DNA of 64,000 nucleotides. It comes from Craterilacuibacter sp. RT1T (lineage in GTDB: Bacteria > Pseudomonadota > Gammaproteobacteria > Burkholderiales > Chromobacteriaceae). How positions within the stretch are numbered: position 1 is the first letter of the stretch; each line of letters starts with the position of its first letter. Under the pieces are notes generated by a model. It saw nothing but the letters and a program-made list of their open reading frames with translations. It did no database searches and had not been told where the DNA came from. Location: contig NZ_JAMFLI010000008.1 of NCBI RefSeq assembly GCF_023502145.1, forward strand, positions 62,001-126,000, written 5' to 3'. Below are positions 18,621-27,242 of this stretch, piece after piece. The translations under genes and the position numbers were made by a program.

Positions 18621-19871
18621 TTAAGGCTTGATCGGACGCTCGCCGCGCACCACCGGATTAGCCGGGTCGCTGCTCCACTCCATCCAGCCGCCGTCATACA
18701 CGGTCGGCTGTTTCCAGCCCATCAGATAAGCGTAGAAAAAGGCTTCGGAAGCACGCCAGCCGGTGCCGCAATAAAACGCCACGCGCTGCTCGGGCAGGAT
18801 GCCGGCTTCGCGCCAGAAGGCGGCGATTTCGTCGGCCGAACGCATGGTGTGATCCGGATTGCGGAAGTCGCTCATATCATTGGCGTTCACCCCGCCATGG
18901 CCCCAGGCCGCACCGGGGATATCACCCTTGGGCTTGATATAGCTGTAACCCGAGGTCTCGCCGGTAAATTCGGCCCAGCTGCGTATGCTGGCCAGGCGTC
19001 CGTTGGGTGACTTAAGCAGCGCCTTGGCTTCGGCGGTGGACACCAGCCACTCGGGGTGCGCCGGAAACGGCCCACCCCAGGAACTAGCCGCCTTGACCGA
19101 CGGGGGCAAACCGCGCGCCACCGGATAGTCTGCCGCACTCCAGGCCGGATAGCCGCCATCGAGGATGCGCACATCCTTCACACCCGCCAGCATCAGGATA
19201 TGCGCCGCGCGCGCCGCCATCAGCGTATCGCGCCCGTACAGAATGACCGGCGTACTGCTGGTGATGCCCTGCGCCAGCAAAGTGGCTTCCAGCTGTTTGT
19301 CCTCCACCTTGTTCCACAGCGGCTCGGATTCCAGCGTATTGGTATCGATATAAGCTGCACCGGGAATATGGCTTAGCAGATAAGCCTTGGGCGCGCCCCA
19401 GCCCACCTCGAACAGCTTCCAGCCCTTGGCCGGCGCAGCCGTAACCGGTTTGCCCTGCTGCAAATCATGCAGCCAGAATGCAGGCACCAGAGCCTGATAA
19501 TTAGGCAGGGCTTTCAGTTTGGCCGTGTCGGCCAAGGCATGCGGCAGATAGCTGATATGGCGATAACCCAGCTTGCCCAGACGCGCGGCCACCGCCTGGC
19601 TGCCCGCGCCATAAAGACCCAAGGGCTGCTGCACGGCAATGCCCTTGCGCGCTAACAGCGCCTGTAACTGCTTATCGTCCAGCTTGCCCAGCCAGCCGGC
19701 GGCCAGATTGACCGCGCCGGGGTAATGCCCGCCCTGTTTGGCGCCCGCCTCCGGCCAGCCATTGAAATAAGCACTGGCCCGCGTATCCAGCGGCAATACC
19801 TGACTGGCGGCCTGCGCCAGCGTCCATGGCAGCAAACAGGCTGCCAACGCGTAAAAAGTACGTGTTTTCAT
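18621..19871 (-). CDS. Periplasmic rhodanese-domain sulfurtransferase
   Basis: A 416-residue exported protein with a signal peptide (1-20, ending AQA). It appears to have three rhodanese-like modules. The first two (about 25-125 and 145-260) lack a clear active-site cysteine. The third (about 285-410) carries the catalytic loop CGTGWRASEA and ends in the usual VYDGGWMEWS. The likely activity is thiosulfate or related sulfane-sulfur transfer in the periplasm; the physiological acceptor is unknown. GGGA lies 7 bases before the ATG. It is upstream of argH on the same strand with a gap of about 100 bases, so probably a separate unit. Confidence 0.82.
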   Translation of the reverse strand: MKTRTFYALAACLLPWTLAQAASQVLPLDTRASAYFNGWPEAGAKQGGHYPGAVNLAAGWLGKLDDKQLQALLARKGIAVQQPLGLYGAGSQAVAARLGKLGYRHISYLPHALADTAKLKALPNYQALVPAFWLHDLQQGKPVTAAPAKGWKLFEVGWGAPKAYLLSHIPGAAYIDTNTLESEPLWNKVEDKQLEATLLAQGITSSTPVILYGRDTLMAARAAHILMLAGVKDVRILDGGYPAWSAADYPVARGLPPSVKAASSWGGPFPAHPEWLVSTAEAKALLKSPNGRLASIRSWAEFTGETSGYSYIKPKGDIPGAAWGHGGVNANDMSDFRNPDHTMRSADEIAAFWREAGILPEQRVAFYCGTGWRASEAFFYAYLMGWKQPTVYDGGWMEWSSDPANPVVRGERPIKP

Positions 19872-20024
19872 AGTGGTCCCAAAAATTGCCTGCGACCCCG
19901 CGATAAGGAGGTGCAGCAGCAAAGGAGGCGCAGCTTAACAAGCCGGCCTTGACCGTGGCAATGCGCTTGCATGAGCAAGCCCAGCTTCTATGCTGCAACT
20001 TCACCCACCTTGCAGGAGCATGTC

Positions 20025-20828
20025 ATGCCACAAGTCAACTGGAGTCACTGGACCGATATCGCTGTCAGCATAGGGCTGAATATTCTGGCCGCCATTGCGC
20101 TATGGATAATCGGGCGCTGGCTGATCAATCTGGCCTGCCGTCTGGTCAGCGACCAGCTGATTCGGCGCAATATCGATGCGACCTTGCAGCGCTATGTCCA
20201 CTCCTTCTTATCGGTGTCGCTCACCATCATTCTGATCATCGGCATTCTCGGCTACTTCGGCATGCAGACCACCACCTTTGCCGCCGTGATTGCCGCCGGC
20301 GGCATCGCCATCGGCATGGCTTGGAGCGGGCTGCTGGCCAACTTCGCGGCCGGCATTTTTCTGGTGGTGCTGCGCCCGTTCAAGGTCGGTGACTATATCT
20401 GTGCCGGTGGCGTGACCGGCACGGTGGAAAATATCGGTCTGTTCGCCACCACCTACAACACGCCGGACAATGTGAAGACCCTGGTCGGCAACAACAAGAT
20501 TTTCTCCGACAATATCCAGAACTACTCGGCCAACGGCTACCGCCGTGTCGATTTGTGTGCCCAGCTGGCCAATTCGGCCGACTACGCACTGGCACAAACC
20601 CTGCTGCGGGAAAAAATCGCCACCATCGCCAATGTAATGACCACGCCAGCACCCGATGTCGAGATTCTGGAATTCAACGAACGCGGCCCGGTGCTGGCGG
20701 TACGGCCCTACTGCCACACCGACCACTACTGGCAAGTCTACTTCGACAGCAACCGCGCCATCCGCGACACCCTGACCGCAGCCGGCTTCCCGCTACCCGA
20801 ACAACCGGTGGTGGTGAGGCAGGGCTAA
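20025..20828 (+). CDS. mscS: Small-conductance mechanosensitive channel
   Basis: A 267-residue MscS protein, close to the E. coli length (286). It has three N-terminal membrane helices; the third is the Gly/Ala-rich pore helix (AAVIAAGGIAIGMAWSGLLAN) followed by the conserved FRPFKVGD-like turn (LRPFKVGDYI) that begins the beta domain, and a C-terminal alpha/beta vestibule. It relieves turgor on osmotic downshock. The start at 20025 has AGGAG 8 bases upstream; the frame is open from 19971. Its stop is followed at once by a heptamer repeat array. Confidence 0.93.
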   Translation: MPQVNWSHWTDIAVSIGLNILAAIALWIIGRWLINLACRLVSDQLIRRNIDATLQRYVHSFLSVSLTIILIIGILGYFGMQTTTFAAVIAAGGIAIGMAWSGLLANFAAGIFLVVLRPFKVGDYICAGGVTGTVENIGLFATTYNTPDNVKTLVGNNKIFSDNIQNYSANGYRRVDLCAQLANSADYALAQTLLREKIATIANVMTTPAPDVEILEFNERGPVLAVRPYCHTDHYWQVYFDSNRAIRDTLTAAGFPLPEQPVVVRQG

Positions 20829-20829
20829 A

Positions 20830-20971
20830 CGGGGAACGGGGAACGGGGAACGGGGAGCGGGGAGCGGGGAGCGGGGAGCGGGGAACCTACTCCCTACTCC
20901 CTACTCCCTACTCCCTACTCCCTACTCCCTACTCCCTACTCCCTACTCCCTACTCCCTACTTCCCACTCCC
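20830..20971. repeat. Heptamer repeat array 2 (after mscS)
   Basis: Starts one base after the mscS stop. Eight consecutive CGGGGAA or CGGGGAG units (20830-20885) are followed by CC and then ten exact TACTCCC units (20888-20957) and two degenerate ones (to 20971). The G-rich half has eight GGGG runs each separated by three bases, an ideal G-quadruplex pattern. The C-rich half can pair with it (GGGAG with CTCCC in each unit). The remaining 140 bases to rhlE show no gene. Confidence 0.97.
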
Positions 20972-21114
20972 TATATATCGCCACGCTCCCGCCCGCCGTA
21001 TAGGCTATACTCTGCCCCCGCACTGGCCGCCATCCGCCGGTGCTTTTATTTTGACTCTACCGCAGTCGGCGCGGATGGATGCCGGACACCGGCTCGCCGC
21101 CGCAAGGAAACCGC

Positions 21115-22515
21115 ATGACCACCTTCGCCGAACTCGGCCTGATCGAACCTATTGCCCGCGCCGTTGCCGACGCAGGCTATACCATCCCGACGCCTATCCA
21201 GCTGCAGGCCATTCCACAAGTCTTGAAGGGCGGCGACCTGCTGGCAGCCGCGCAGACCGGCACCGGTAAAACGGCCGGCTTTACCCTGCCCCTGCTGCAG
21301 CGCCTGGCGACCACGCCGGCCAATACCCGTGCCGGCCGCCCGCGCGCGCTGGTACTGACCCCGACCCGTGAACTGGCGGCGCAGGTCGCCGAATCGGTCA
21401 AGACCTATGGCCAGCACCTGAAACTGTCTTCGATGGTGATGTTCGGCGGGGTCAGCATCAACCCGCAATATGCCCAGCTGCGCAAGCCTATCGATATCGT
21501 GATCGCCACCCCGGGCCGTCTGCTTGACCATGTACAGCAGAAGACCATTGATCTGTCGGCGGTCGAGATTCTGGTGCTGGACGAAGCCGACCGCATGCTG
21601 GACATGGGCTTTATCCGCGACATCAAAAAAATCCTGGCCATCATGCCGCCGCGCCGACAGAATCTGCTGTTCTCGGCCACCTTCTCCGACGAGATCCGCA
21701 CGCTGGCCGACGGCCTGCTGGACAATCCGCAGCTGGTGGAAGTCGCACGCCGCAATACCTCGAGCGAGCTGGTGACCCAGCGCGTGCATCTGGTGGACCG
21801 CGATAAGAAAACCGATCTGCTGATCAAGCTGATTCAGGACAATAACTGGCATCAGCTTCTGGTCTTCACCCGTACCAAACACGGCGCCAACCGCCTGTCG
21901 GAAAAACTGGACAAGGCCGGCATCCGCTCGGCCGCGATCCATGGCAATAAGAGCCAGGGCGCGCGCACCAGTGCACTGGCCAACTTCAAGTCGGGCGACT
22001 TGCAAGCACTGGTCGCCACCGATATCGCCGCGCGCGGCCTCGATATCGACCAGCTGCCGTTTGTGGTCAACTTCGAGCTGCCGAATGTGCCGGAAGACTA
22101 TGTACACCGTATCGGCCGTACCGGCCGTGCCGGCTCCAGCGGTGAAGCGGTGTCTTTGGTCTGTGTGGACGAGCTGAAACTGCTGAAGGATATCGAGCGC
22201 CTGATCAAGAAAGACATCGAGCGCTTCGAAGTGGCCGGCTACAAGGCCGACCTGTCGGTCAAGCCCGAACCACTGCTCAAGCCGCGCCAGCCGCAAGGCC
22301 GTAGCCAGGGTGGCAGTCAGGGTCAGGGACAAAATGCCGGCAATCAAGCGCGCCGCGGCGCACCGGCCCAGCAAAAACAAAAAGCGGCCCATGCGCATCA
22401 GGCCAAGCCGCACGGCCATGACGCACCCAAGCCACAAGGCGCCAAGCCGGCCGGGCAAGGACGCAGCAAACAGGCTCGCCCGCAAGCGGCACTCTTTAGC
22501 CAGCCCAAGCGCTAA
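21115..22515 (+). CDS. rhlE: DEAD-box RNA helicase RhlE
   Basis: A 466-residue ATP-dependent RNA helicase. All DEAD-box motifs are present: Q motif PTPIQ, motif I AQTGTGKT, Ia [50 protein letters not shown]. The C-terminal 80 residues are low-complexity and rich in Gln, Gly, Lys, Pro and Ala, a disordered RNA-binding tail typical of RhlE. The start at 21115 (MTTFAELGL) has AAGGAAA upstream. Likely roles are ribosome maturation and RNA turnover, perhaps in the cold; that is family knowledge. Confidence 0.94.
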   Translation: MTTFAELGLIEPIARAVADAGYTIPTPIQLQAIPQVLKGGDLLAAAQTGTGKTAGFTLPLLQRLATTPANTRAGRPRALVLTPTRELAAQVAESVKTYGQHLKLSSMVMFGGVSINPQYAQLRKPIDIVIATPGRLLDHVQQKTIDLSAVEILVLDEADRMLDMGFIRDIKKILAIMPPRRQNLLFSATFSDEIRTLADGLLDNPQLVEVARRNTSSELVTQRVHLVDRDKKTDLLIKLIQDNNWHQLLVFTRTKHGANRLSEKLDKAGIRSAAIHGNKSQGARTSALANFKSGDLQALVATDIAARGLDIDQLPFVVNFELPNVPEDYVHRIGRTGRAGSSGEAVSLVCVDELKLLKDIERLIKKDIERFEVAGYKADLSVKPEPLLKPRQPQGRSQGGSQGQGQNAGNQARRGAPAQQKQKAAHAHQAKPHGHDAPKPQGAKPAGQGRSKQARPQAALFSQPKR

Positions 22516-22524
22516 AACCTGAAC

Positions 22525-22559
22525 CGGCCCGCATTCGCCACCTAAGACGAAGCGGGCCG
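22525..22559. terminator. Terminator between convergent rhlE and rpoS
   Basis: Inverted repeat CGGCCCGC / GCGGGCCG, extended past a one-base bulge by TTCG / CGAA, loop about 10 bases. It occupies the short gap between the two convergent stop codons. Only a CTTTG tail follows on the + strand. Confidence 0.65.
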
Positions 22560-22569
22560 CTTTGCGGTA

Positions 22570-23502
22570 TTAAGCCAAAATGGTATCGGCCTCTATGCCT
22601 TGCATGCTGGCAATCTGCTTGAGGCGGGCCAGGCTTTCAATCTGGATCTGGCGCACCCGCTCGCGCGCCAGCCCCAGCATTCTGGCAACTTCTTCCAGCG
22701 TACTGATCTCGTTTCCGTTCAAGCCATAGCGGTGCTCGACGACCAGACGCTGCTTGCTTGGCAACTGTGCCAGCCATTCTTGCAAATAACTCATTAATTC
22801 TGCATTGTTCAGCGCCTCGTCCGGCTCGGCCTGTTCGGTGTCGGCAATCGCCTCGCCCACACTCAAGCCCGGATCCCTGTCCAGCGGTGCATCCAGCGAC
22901 ATCATGCGCGGATTCTGTTCCAGCAGGCGGCGCACATCGGCTACCGGCTTGCCCAGATGCCAGGCAATGTCTTCCATACTCGGCTCGATACCGTTGCGGC
23001 TCTCCAGCTCGCGGGCAGCACGCAAACAGGCATTCAATTCCTTGACCACATGAACCGGCAACCGGACGGTGCGCGACTGATTCATGATGGCGCGTTCGAT
23101 ATTTTGCCGTATCCAGCAGGTCGCATAGGTCGACAAGCGAAAACCGCGGCTGACATCGAATTTTTCCACCGCATGCATCAGCCCCATATTGCCTTCTTCT
23201 ATCAAATCCAATAAAGGCAAACCGCGGTTGAGATAGTGCTTGGCAATGCTGACCACCAGACGCAGATTGTGTTTGACCAACAAAGCCTGCGCGTCACGGT
23301 CGCCCCCGGCCATGCGCAATGCCAGTGCCTGTTCGTTTGCCGCGCTGAGTAGCTTGCAGCTACCGATATCCTTCAGATAAATCTGGGTGATATCGACCAG
23401 ATCCTCAAAAGCGACCTCCGCATCAATCCGTGGATGCTCTTCACTCAGAAAATCTTGTCCCTCTACTTCGGCCCACGCCTCAACGACTCCACGCATCATC
23501 AT
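22570..23502 (-). CDS. rpoS: RNA polymerase sigma factor RpoS
   Basis: A 310-residue group 2 sigma-70 factor for the general stress and stationary-phase response. Region 1.2 (DITQIYLKDIG), region 2 (NLRLVVSIAKHY, DLIEEGNMGL, FDVSRGFRLSTYATCWIRQ, IERAIMNQSRTVRLP), region 3 and region 4.2 with its helix-turn-helix (TLEEVARMLGLARERVRQI) are all intact and closest to RpoS. Three in-frame ATGs lie at 23502, 23499 and 23496; the last has the best spacing from GCGGGA. Unusually, nlpD is not upstream, so the usual rpoS promoter inside nlpD is absent. The gene is preceded instead by an AT-rich gap shared with a divergent GGDEF gene. Confidence 0.92.
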   Translation of the reverse strand: MMMRGVVEAWAEVEGQDFLSEEHPRIDAEVAFEDLVDITQIYLKDIGSCKLLSAANEQALALRMAGGDRDAQALLVKHNLRLVVSIAKHYLNRGLPLLDLIEEGNMGLMHAVEKFDVSRGFRLSTYATCWIRQNIERAIMNQSRTVRLPVHVVKELNACLRAARELESRNGIEPSMEDIAWHLGKPVADVRRLLEQNPRMMSLDAPLDRDPGLSVGEAIADTEQAEPDEALNNAELMSYLQEWLAQLPSKQRLVVEHRYGLNGNEISTLEEVARMLGLARERVRQIQIESLARLKQIASMQGIEADTILA

Positions 23503-23870
23503 TCCCGCTATCGAAATATCGCATTATTCCTGCATGAACAATAAGTTAGCCATGCACCAAAGTGATACCAATTGGCTAAATCACTCTATATAGTTAATTT
23601 ACGGCATATTAGATATTAATAATAATGAAATATATCGATACAAGGCATGCAAAAATGGCATGCCGCACCATGCAATTCCCGAGATGCAGCAAGAGAGAGC
23701 ATCTATCCATCCACGCTGCCCGCAAATGGTCGCTAACGGCTGATGTGGAGATACAACAGTCAGCCCTGGCGGCAAAAAAGCCGCATGCAAGCACTACCCA
23801 AGCCCATGAAAACAAACTACCCTAAGCTATACGCATATGAACTAACACAAGGCATATCCAAGTGGCCAGT
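23503..23870. promoter_or_regulatory. AT-rich divergent promoter region, rpoS / GGDEF gene
   Basis: About 370 bases between divergent genes, clearly AT-richer than its surroundings (especially 23570-23660). It must hold the promoters of both. A 7-bp hairpin GGCATGC / GCATGCC is at 23644-23664. The small frames across it on both strands have no ribosome-binding site and do not resemble proteins, so I call no gene. Confidence 0.5.
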
Positions 23871-25163
23871 ATGAAAAGTTCAAAATACCGGCAAGCCGCA
23901 TTGCTGCTGGCCTATGCCGCCTGTGCGTGGCTGGGCTATTACGGCACCATGCCGCTTCCGCTGCAGGCCGGCTTGCTGCCAGCGGCCTGTCTGGCTCTGG
24001 TCGCGACACTATATTTAGGCTGGCGGGCACTCCCGGCCTGGCTGCTGACGGCCGGGGCGGCGGCTTTTTTACAGCAGCACAATCTGCAGGCGGCAGCGCT
24101 GGCTCTGTTGCCCTATGTTTGCGTTTTGTTACCCGCCGCCTTGCTGGGTGAAAAATGCCGGCGGGCCGCCATCAAGGCCAAAAGTGCGCCCCTTGATAGC
24201 GCCCAAAAAACAGCCCTCGACTACCATGCCATCGTCGACGCGACGCCCTTCCCCCTGCTATTGAACCGTATCGGCGACGGCGTCATCCTGTATGCCAACC
24301 CGCGTGCCAGACAGCGCCTGTTCGGTACACTTGCGCCGGACGAAACGCGCCGGGTACAGGACTTCTACGCTCATGCAGTCGACCGCGAGCGCAAGAGCGC
24401 CACCTTGATGAATGCCGGCGCGCAATCCGACCTGGAAATCGAACTGGTCGATGCCTCAGGCCAGCGCTTCTGGGCGCTGGTTTCCAGCAATCTGCTTCGC
24501 GTTCAGGGCGAGTTGCTGGTACTGACCGGCATCAACGACATCGGCGAGCGCAAGCAACTGGAAATGAGACTGCAAGAAAACCATATAAAAATGCAGCGTC
24601 ATGTAGGAGAAATCGAGCACCTGCAAAAAGGGCTGCGCGAGCAGGCATTTGGCGATGCGCTCACCGGCGTGTTCAATCGCCGCTACCTTGAAGCCGTGCT
24701 GCCCAACCTGCTGAAAAACATGCACCGCGAAAGCCGGCCATTGGGGCTGATGATGTTCGATGCCGATCACTTCAAGAAGGTCAACGATACCTATGGCCAT
24801 AAAAGCGGCGACCTGGTGCTGGCCGCCATAGGTAAAACCCTGCGCAACACCTTCCGCGGCAACGACATTATCTGCCGCTATGGTGGCGAGGAATTTGTCG
24901 TGCTGCTGCCCGGCTCCACGCTGGACGACACCGAGATGAAGGCCGGCCTGCTACGACGCAAAATCGAACAGCTGCAAGTCATCAGCGCCGATGGCAAGCA
25001 CACCATCCGCTTTACCGTCTCCATCGGCGTCTCAGCCTATCCGCTGCATGGCGAGAACAATGACAGCCTGTTGCGCGCGGCCGATGATGCCTTGTATCGC
25101 GCCAAAGAAGCCGGCCGCAACCGTGTCCAGCGCGCCAGCGCGTCCATTCAGCTTCACCCCTGA
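23871..25163 (+). CDS. Membrane PAS-GGDEF diguanylate cyclase
   Basis: A 430-residue inner-membrane protein. The first 95 residues hold about three to four membrane segments (MASE-like, exact family not recognised). A PAS domain follows (about 120-235, ending TGINDIGERKQLE), a short coiled coil, then a GGDEF domain. The active-site motif is GGEEF, an active variant, and the inhibitory I-site RGND sits five residues before it, so the protein should make c-di-GMP with product inhibition. I start at the ATG at 23871; a GTG at 23862 is possible. Divergent from rpoS, which may matter for stationary-phase control. Confidence 0.88.
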   Translation: MKSSKYRQAALLLAYAACAWLGYYGTMPLPLQAGLLPAACLALVATLYLGWRALPAWLLTAGAAAFLQQHNLQAAALALLPYVCVLLPAALLGEKCRRAAIKAKSAPLDSAQKTALDYHAIVDATPFPLLLNRIGDGVILYANPRARQRLFGTLAPDETRRVQDFYAHAVDRERKSATLMNAGAQSDLEIELVDASGQRFWALVSSNLLRVQGELLVLTGINDIGERKQLEMRLQENHIKMQRHVGEIEHLQKGLREQAFGDALTGVFNRRYLEAVLPNLLKNMHRESRPLGLMMFDADHFKKVNDTYGHKSGDLVLAAIGKTLRNTFRGNDIICRYGGEEFVVLLPGSTLDDTEMKAGLLRRKIEQLQVISADGKHTIRFTVSIGVSAYPLHGENNDSLLRAADDALYRAKEAGRNRVQRASASIQLHP

Positions 25164-25182
25164 GGCGTGCTAATATCGCGCC

Positions 25183-25893
25183 ATGGAACTCTACCGCTTC
25201 TTGCAACAACAAGGCTTCGGCAGCCGCAAGGAATGCCGCAAGCTGATCGAATACGGCCTGGTTGAAATCAACGGCGAGATGGCCGAAAACTGGCGTGCCG
25301 AGGTACAGCCGGATGAGCTTCACAGCTTAAGCGTGGATGACGAACCGTGGCAGATAGTGCGCAGCCCGGTCTACCTGATGCTGAATAAAGAGGCGAATAC
25401 CGAAACTTCGCACAAGCCCATCCACCACCCCAGCGTCTACTCGCGCCTGCCCCTGCCTTTCAGCAATCTGGGCGTCAGTGCGGTGGGGCGGCTGGATGCG
25501 GATACCACCGGCCTGCTGCTATTAACCACCGACGGCCAGTTTATCCACGCGCTAACCTCCCCCAAAAAGCAGGTGCCCAAGTGCTACCGTGTCACGCTCA
25601 AGCATGCGGTGAGCAGCACGCTGCTCGCGCAATTGCAAAGCGGCGTACTGCTCAGGGATGAAGACGAAACACTGGCGGTCGATGCCGTCCTGCAGGTGGA
25701 TGAATACACCATCCATATGACCATCAGCCAGGGGCGCTACCATCAGGTCAAGCGCATGATCGCGGCCGCCGGCAACCGGGTCGAGGCGCTGCACCGCATC
25801 GCCATCGGCCCGCTGGCGTTGGGCGATCTGGCGCCCGGACAGTGGCGCTTTCTGACTCCCGCCGAACTCGCCGCACTGGGTTTTGCCGGCTAA
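25183..25893 (+). CDS. rsuA: 16S rRNA pseudouridine(516) synthase
   Basis: A 236-residue enzyme of the RsuA branch. An N-terminal S4 RNA-binding domain (MELYRFLQQQGFGSRKECRKLI) is followed by the pseudouridine synthase core with the catalytic aspartate in VGRLDADTTGLLLLT, the KCYRVTL strand and the QGRYHQVKRM motif. The length matches RsuA (231 in E. coli). It should convert uridine 516 of 16S rRNA. Family members RluE/RluB/RluF act on 23S rRNA and are close enough that the target is inferred. It starts 20 bases after the GGDEF gene. Confidence 0.85.
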   Translation: MELYRFLQQQGFGSRKECRKLIEYGLVEINGEMAENWRAEVQPDELHSLSVDDEPWQIVRSPVYLMLNKEANTETSHKPIHHPSVYSRLPLPFSNLGVSAVGRLDADTTGLLLLTTDGQFIHALTSPKKQVPKCYRVTLKHAVSSTLLAQLQSGVLLRDEDETLAVDAVLQVDEYTIHMTISQGRYHQVKRMIAAAGNRVEALHRIAIGPLALGDLAPGQWRFLTPAELAALGFAG

Positions 25894-25990
25894 GAGCGTG
25901 TTCACGATCTCGCGAGCGAGGGCGAGACAAGGCGATGCTCTGCTGACAAACGGGTAGTGCCGGGCTTTGAGTTGATGACTACGATATCGC
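25894..25990. other. Spacer after rsuA, possible element remnant
   Basis: A 97-base non-coding stretch. It begins with AGCGTGTTCACGATCTCG and a run of GCGAG/GGGCGAG repeats containing the palindrome CTCGCGAG. The composition is unlike the flanking genes. It resembles the degenerate end of an interspersed element, but no partner end or second copy is visible in the window. Confidence 0.3.
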
Positions 25991-26024
25991 CATGAAAAAA
26001 CCCGCCGCAGCGGGTTTTTTCATG
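25991..26024. terminator. Bidirectional terminator between rsuA and hemY
   Basis: A perfect 15-bp stem CATGAAAAAACCCGC / GCGGGTTTTTTCATG with a 4-base loop CGCA. A6 and T6 inside the arms make it a terminator in both directions for the convergent rsuA and hemY genes. Confidence 0.93.
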
Positions 26025-26039
26025 GCTAAAGATCGGCTT

Positions 26040-27242
26040 TCAAGCCGTCGCCAGCGCAATTTCCAGTGCCTGCTGACGATAACGTTCGGCCGCTTCCGGC
26101 TTCTCCAGTTCGAACAGCAGGCTTGCCAGTTTGGCACACGCTTGCAGGGTCGGCGTGACCGACAGGCTGGCCTCCAGATAGCTCTGCGCCTTGCCCCACA
26201 ACTTCTGCTCCTGCGCGAGGCAACCCAGAGCAAACAAGAGCAGATGGTCACGCGGACGCGATTTCAGCCAGGCTTCGGCTTCTTTCATCAGGCTGATGCG
26301 CTGCGCCGCGCTGATCTGCCCGGCCATGTCCGCCAATGGCAACGCCAGCTCGGAAGCATCCTCATCCGCCGACAAAGCACCGGCCAGCAAGCTGGCAGCC
26401 GCATCCGCGTCACCCAACGCCAGCATGCGCTGCGCCACTTGGGCCACCAGCTCGGCATTGCCGCGCTCGACTTCGGGAATCTTGCGCCACCAGGCACTGA
26501 TTTCTTCGCTACCGGCAAAACCGGCCAGCTGCTGGGCATAGGCCGCCAGGCGGTAACGCCTGGCCTGCGCCGCATCCAGCGCATCCGACTTCAGCAGCTT
26601 CTCGCTCAGTTGCAGCACCGCTTCCGGCTGCTTGAGCTTGAGGCGAATCTTGAGTTCGAGCTTCAGCGCCGAGGTCAGGCTGGACGAAATAGCCCGCGCA
26701 CGCTCGATCGCCGCCAGCGCTTCCAGCGGCTGCTTGGCTTCATAATGCAGCTCGGCTTCCAGCATGTGGCGCGCCAGCTGCAAGCGCTCGGGCAAGCTTT
26801 CAAGCTGGCTCAGATACGCGTCGCGATGGGCAATATCGTTGGTCTGAGCCGCCGCACGCGCCGCAATCATCAATGCCAGCGCCCGGTTTTCAGCGGCAAA
26901 CTCGTCTTCCACCGCCTTATTCGCCTCGCGCTCGGCCTTCTGGTAACGCCCTTCAAAAAAAGCCAGTGCCGCTTCACGCAGCGCATGGCGCGAGGCCTTG
27001 AGCTTTTTCTGGCGCTGAAACTGACGGACTTCTTCCGGCAAGCGTGCCGCCAGCGCGATCAGGCGCAAAGCGCCATGCGCCAGCAGAATCAGCACGATAA
27101 TGGCCACGATCAGCAGATTGAACGAGACCTCCATGCGGTAAGGCGGCACAAACAAAATGGCGTAGCCGGTATTGACGGTTGCCGCCAGGCCCAGCAATAC
27201 CGCCAGCGCAAACAGGCCGATAATCCACAGCACAAACTTCAC
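26040..27242 (-). CDS. hemY: HemY: TPR membrane protein linked to heme synthesis
   Basis: A 400-residue inner-membrane protein of the proteobacterial HemY_N family. Two N-terminal membrane segments (about 1-22 and 40-62) are followed by a long alpha-helical region with TPR-like repeats, including a recognisable repeat near the C-terminus (ACAKLASLLFELEKPEAAERYRQQ is part of it). It is not protoporphyrinogen oxidase, despite the name. Start GTG at 27242 forms a GTGA overlap with the hemX stop, so the two are coupled. The function is poorly defined; family members cluster with hemC-hemD-hemX. Confidence 0.88.
   Translation of the reverse strand: MKFVLWIIGLFALAVLLGLAATVNTGYAILFVPPYRMEVSFNLLIVAIIVLILLAHGALRLIALAARLPEEVRQFQRQKKLKASRHALREAALAFFEGRYQKAEREANKAVEDEFAAENRALALMIAARAAAQTNDIAHRDAYLSQLESLPERLQLARHMLEAELHYEAKQPLEALAAIERARAISSSLTSALKLELKIRLKLKQPEAVLQLSEKLLKSDALDAAQARRYRLAAYAQQLAGFAGSEEISAWWRKIPEVERGNAELVAQVAQRMLALGDADAAASLLAGALSADEDASELALPLADMAGQISAAQRISLMKEAEAWLKSRPRDHLLLFALGCLAQEQKLWGKAQSYLEASLSVTPTLQACAKLASLLFELEKPEAAERYRQQALEIALATA

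Noticed and set aside
21046-22485. Minus-strand frame of 479 codons opposite rhlE
   Set aside because: Antisense shadow; all helicase motifs are on the + strand.
23599-23825. Small frames on both strands in the rpoS-GGDEF gap
   Set aside because: They overlap each other in an AT-rich promoter region and lack start signals.
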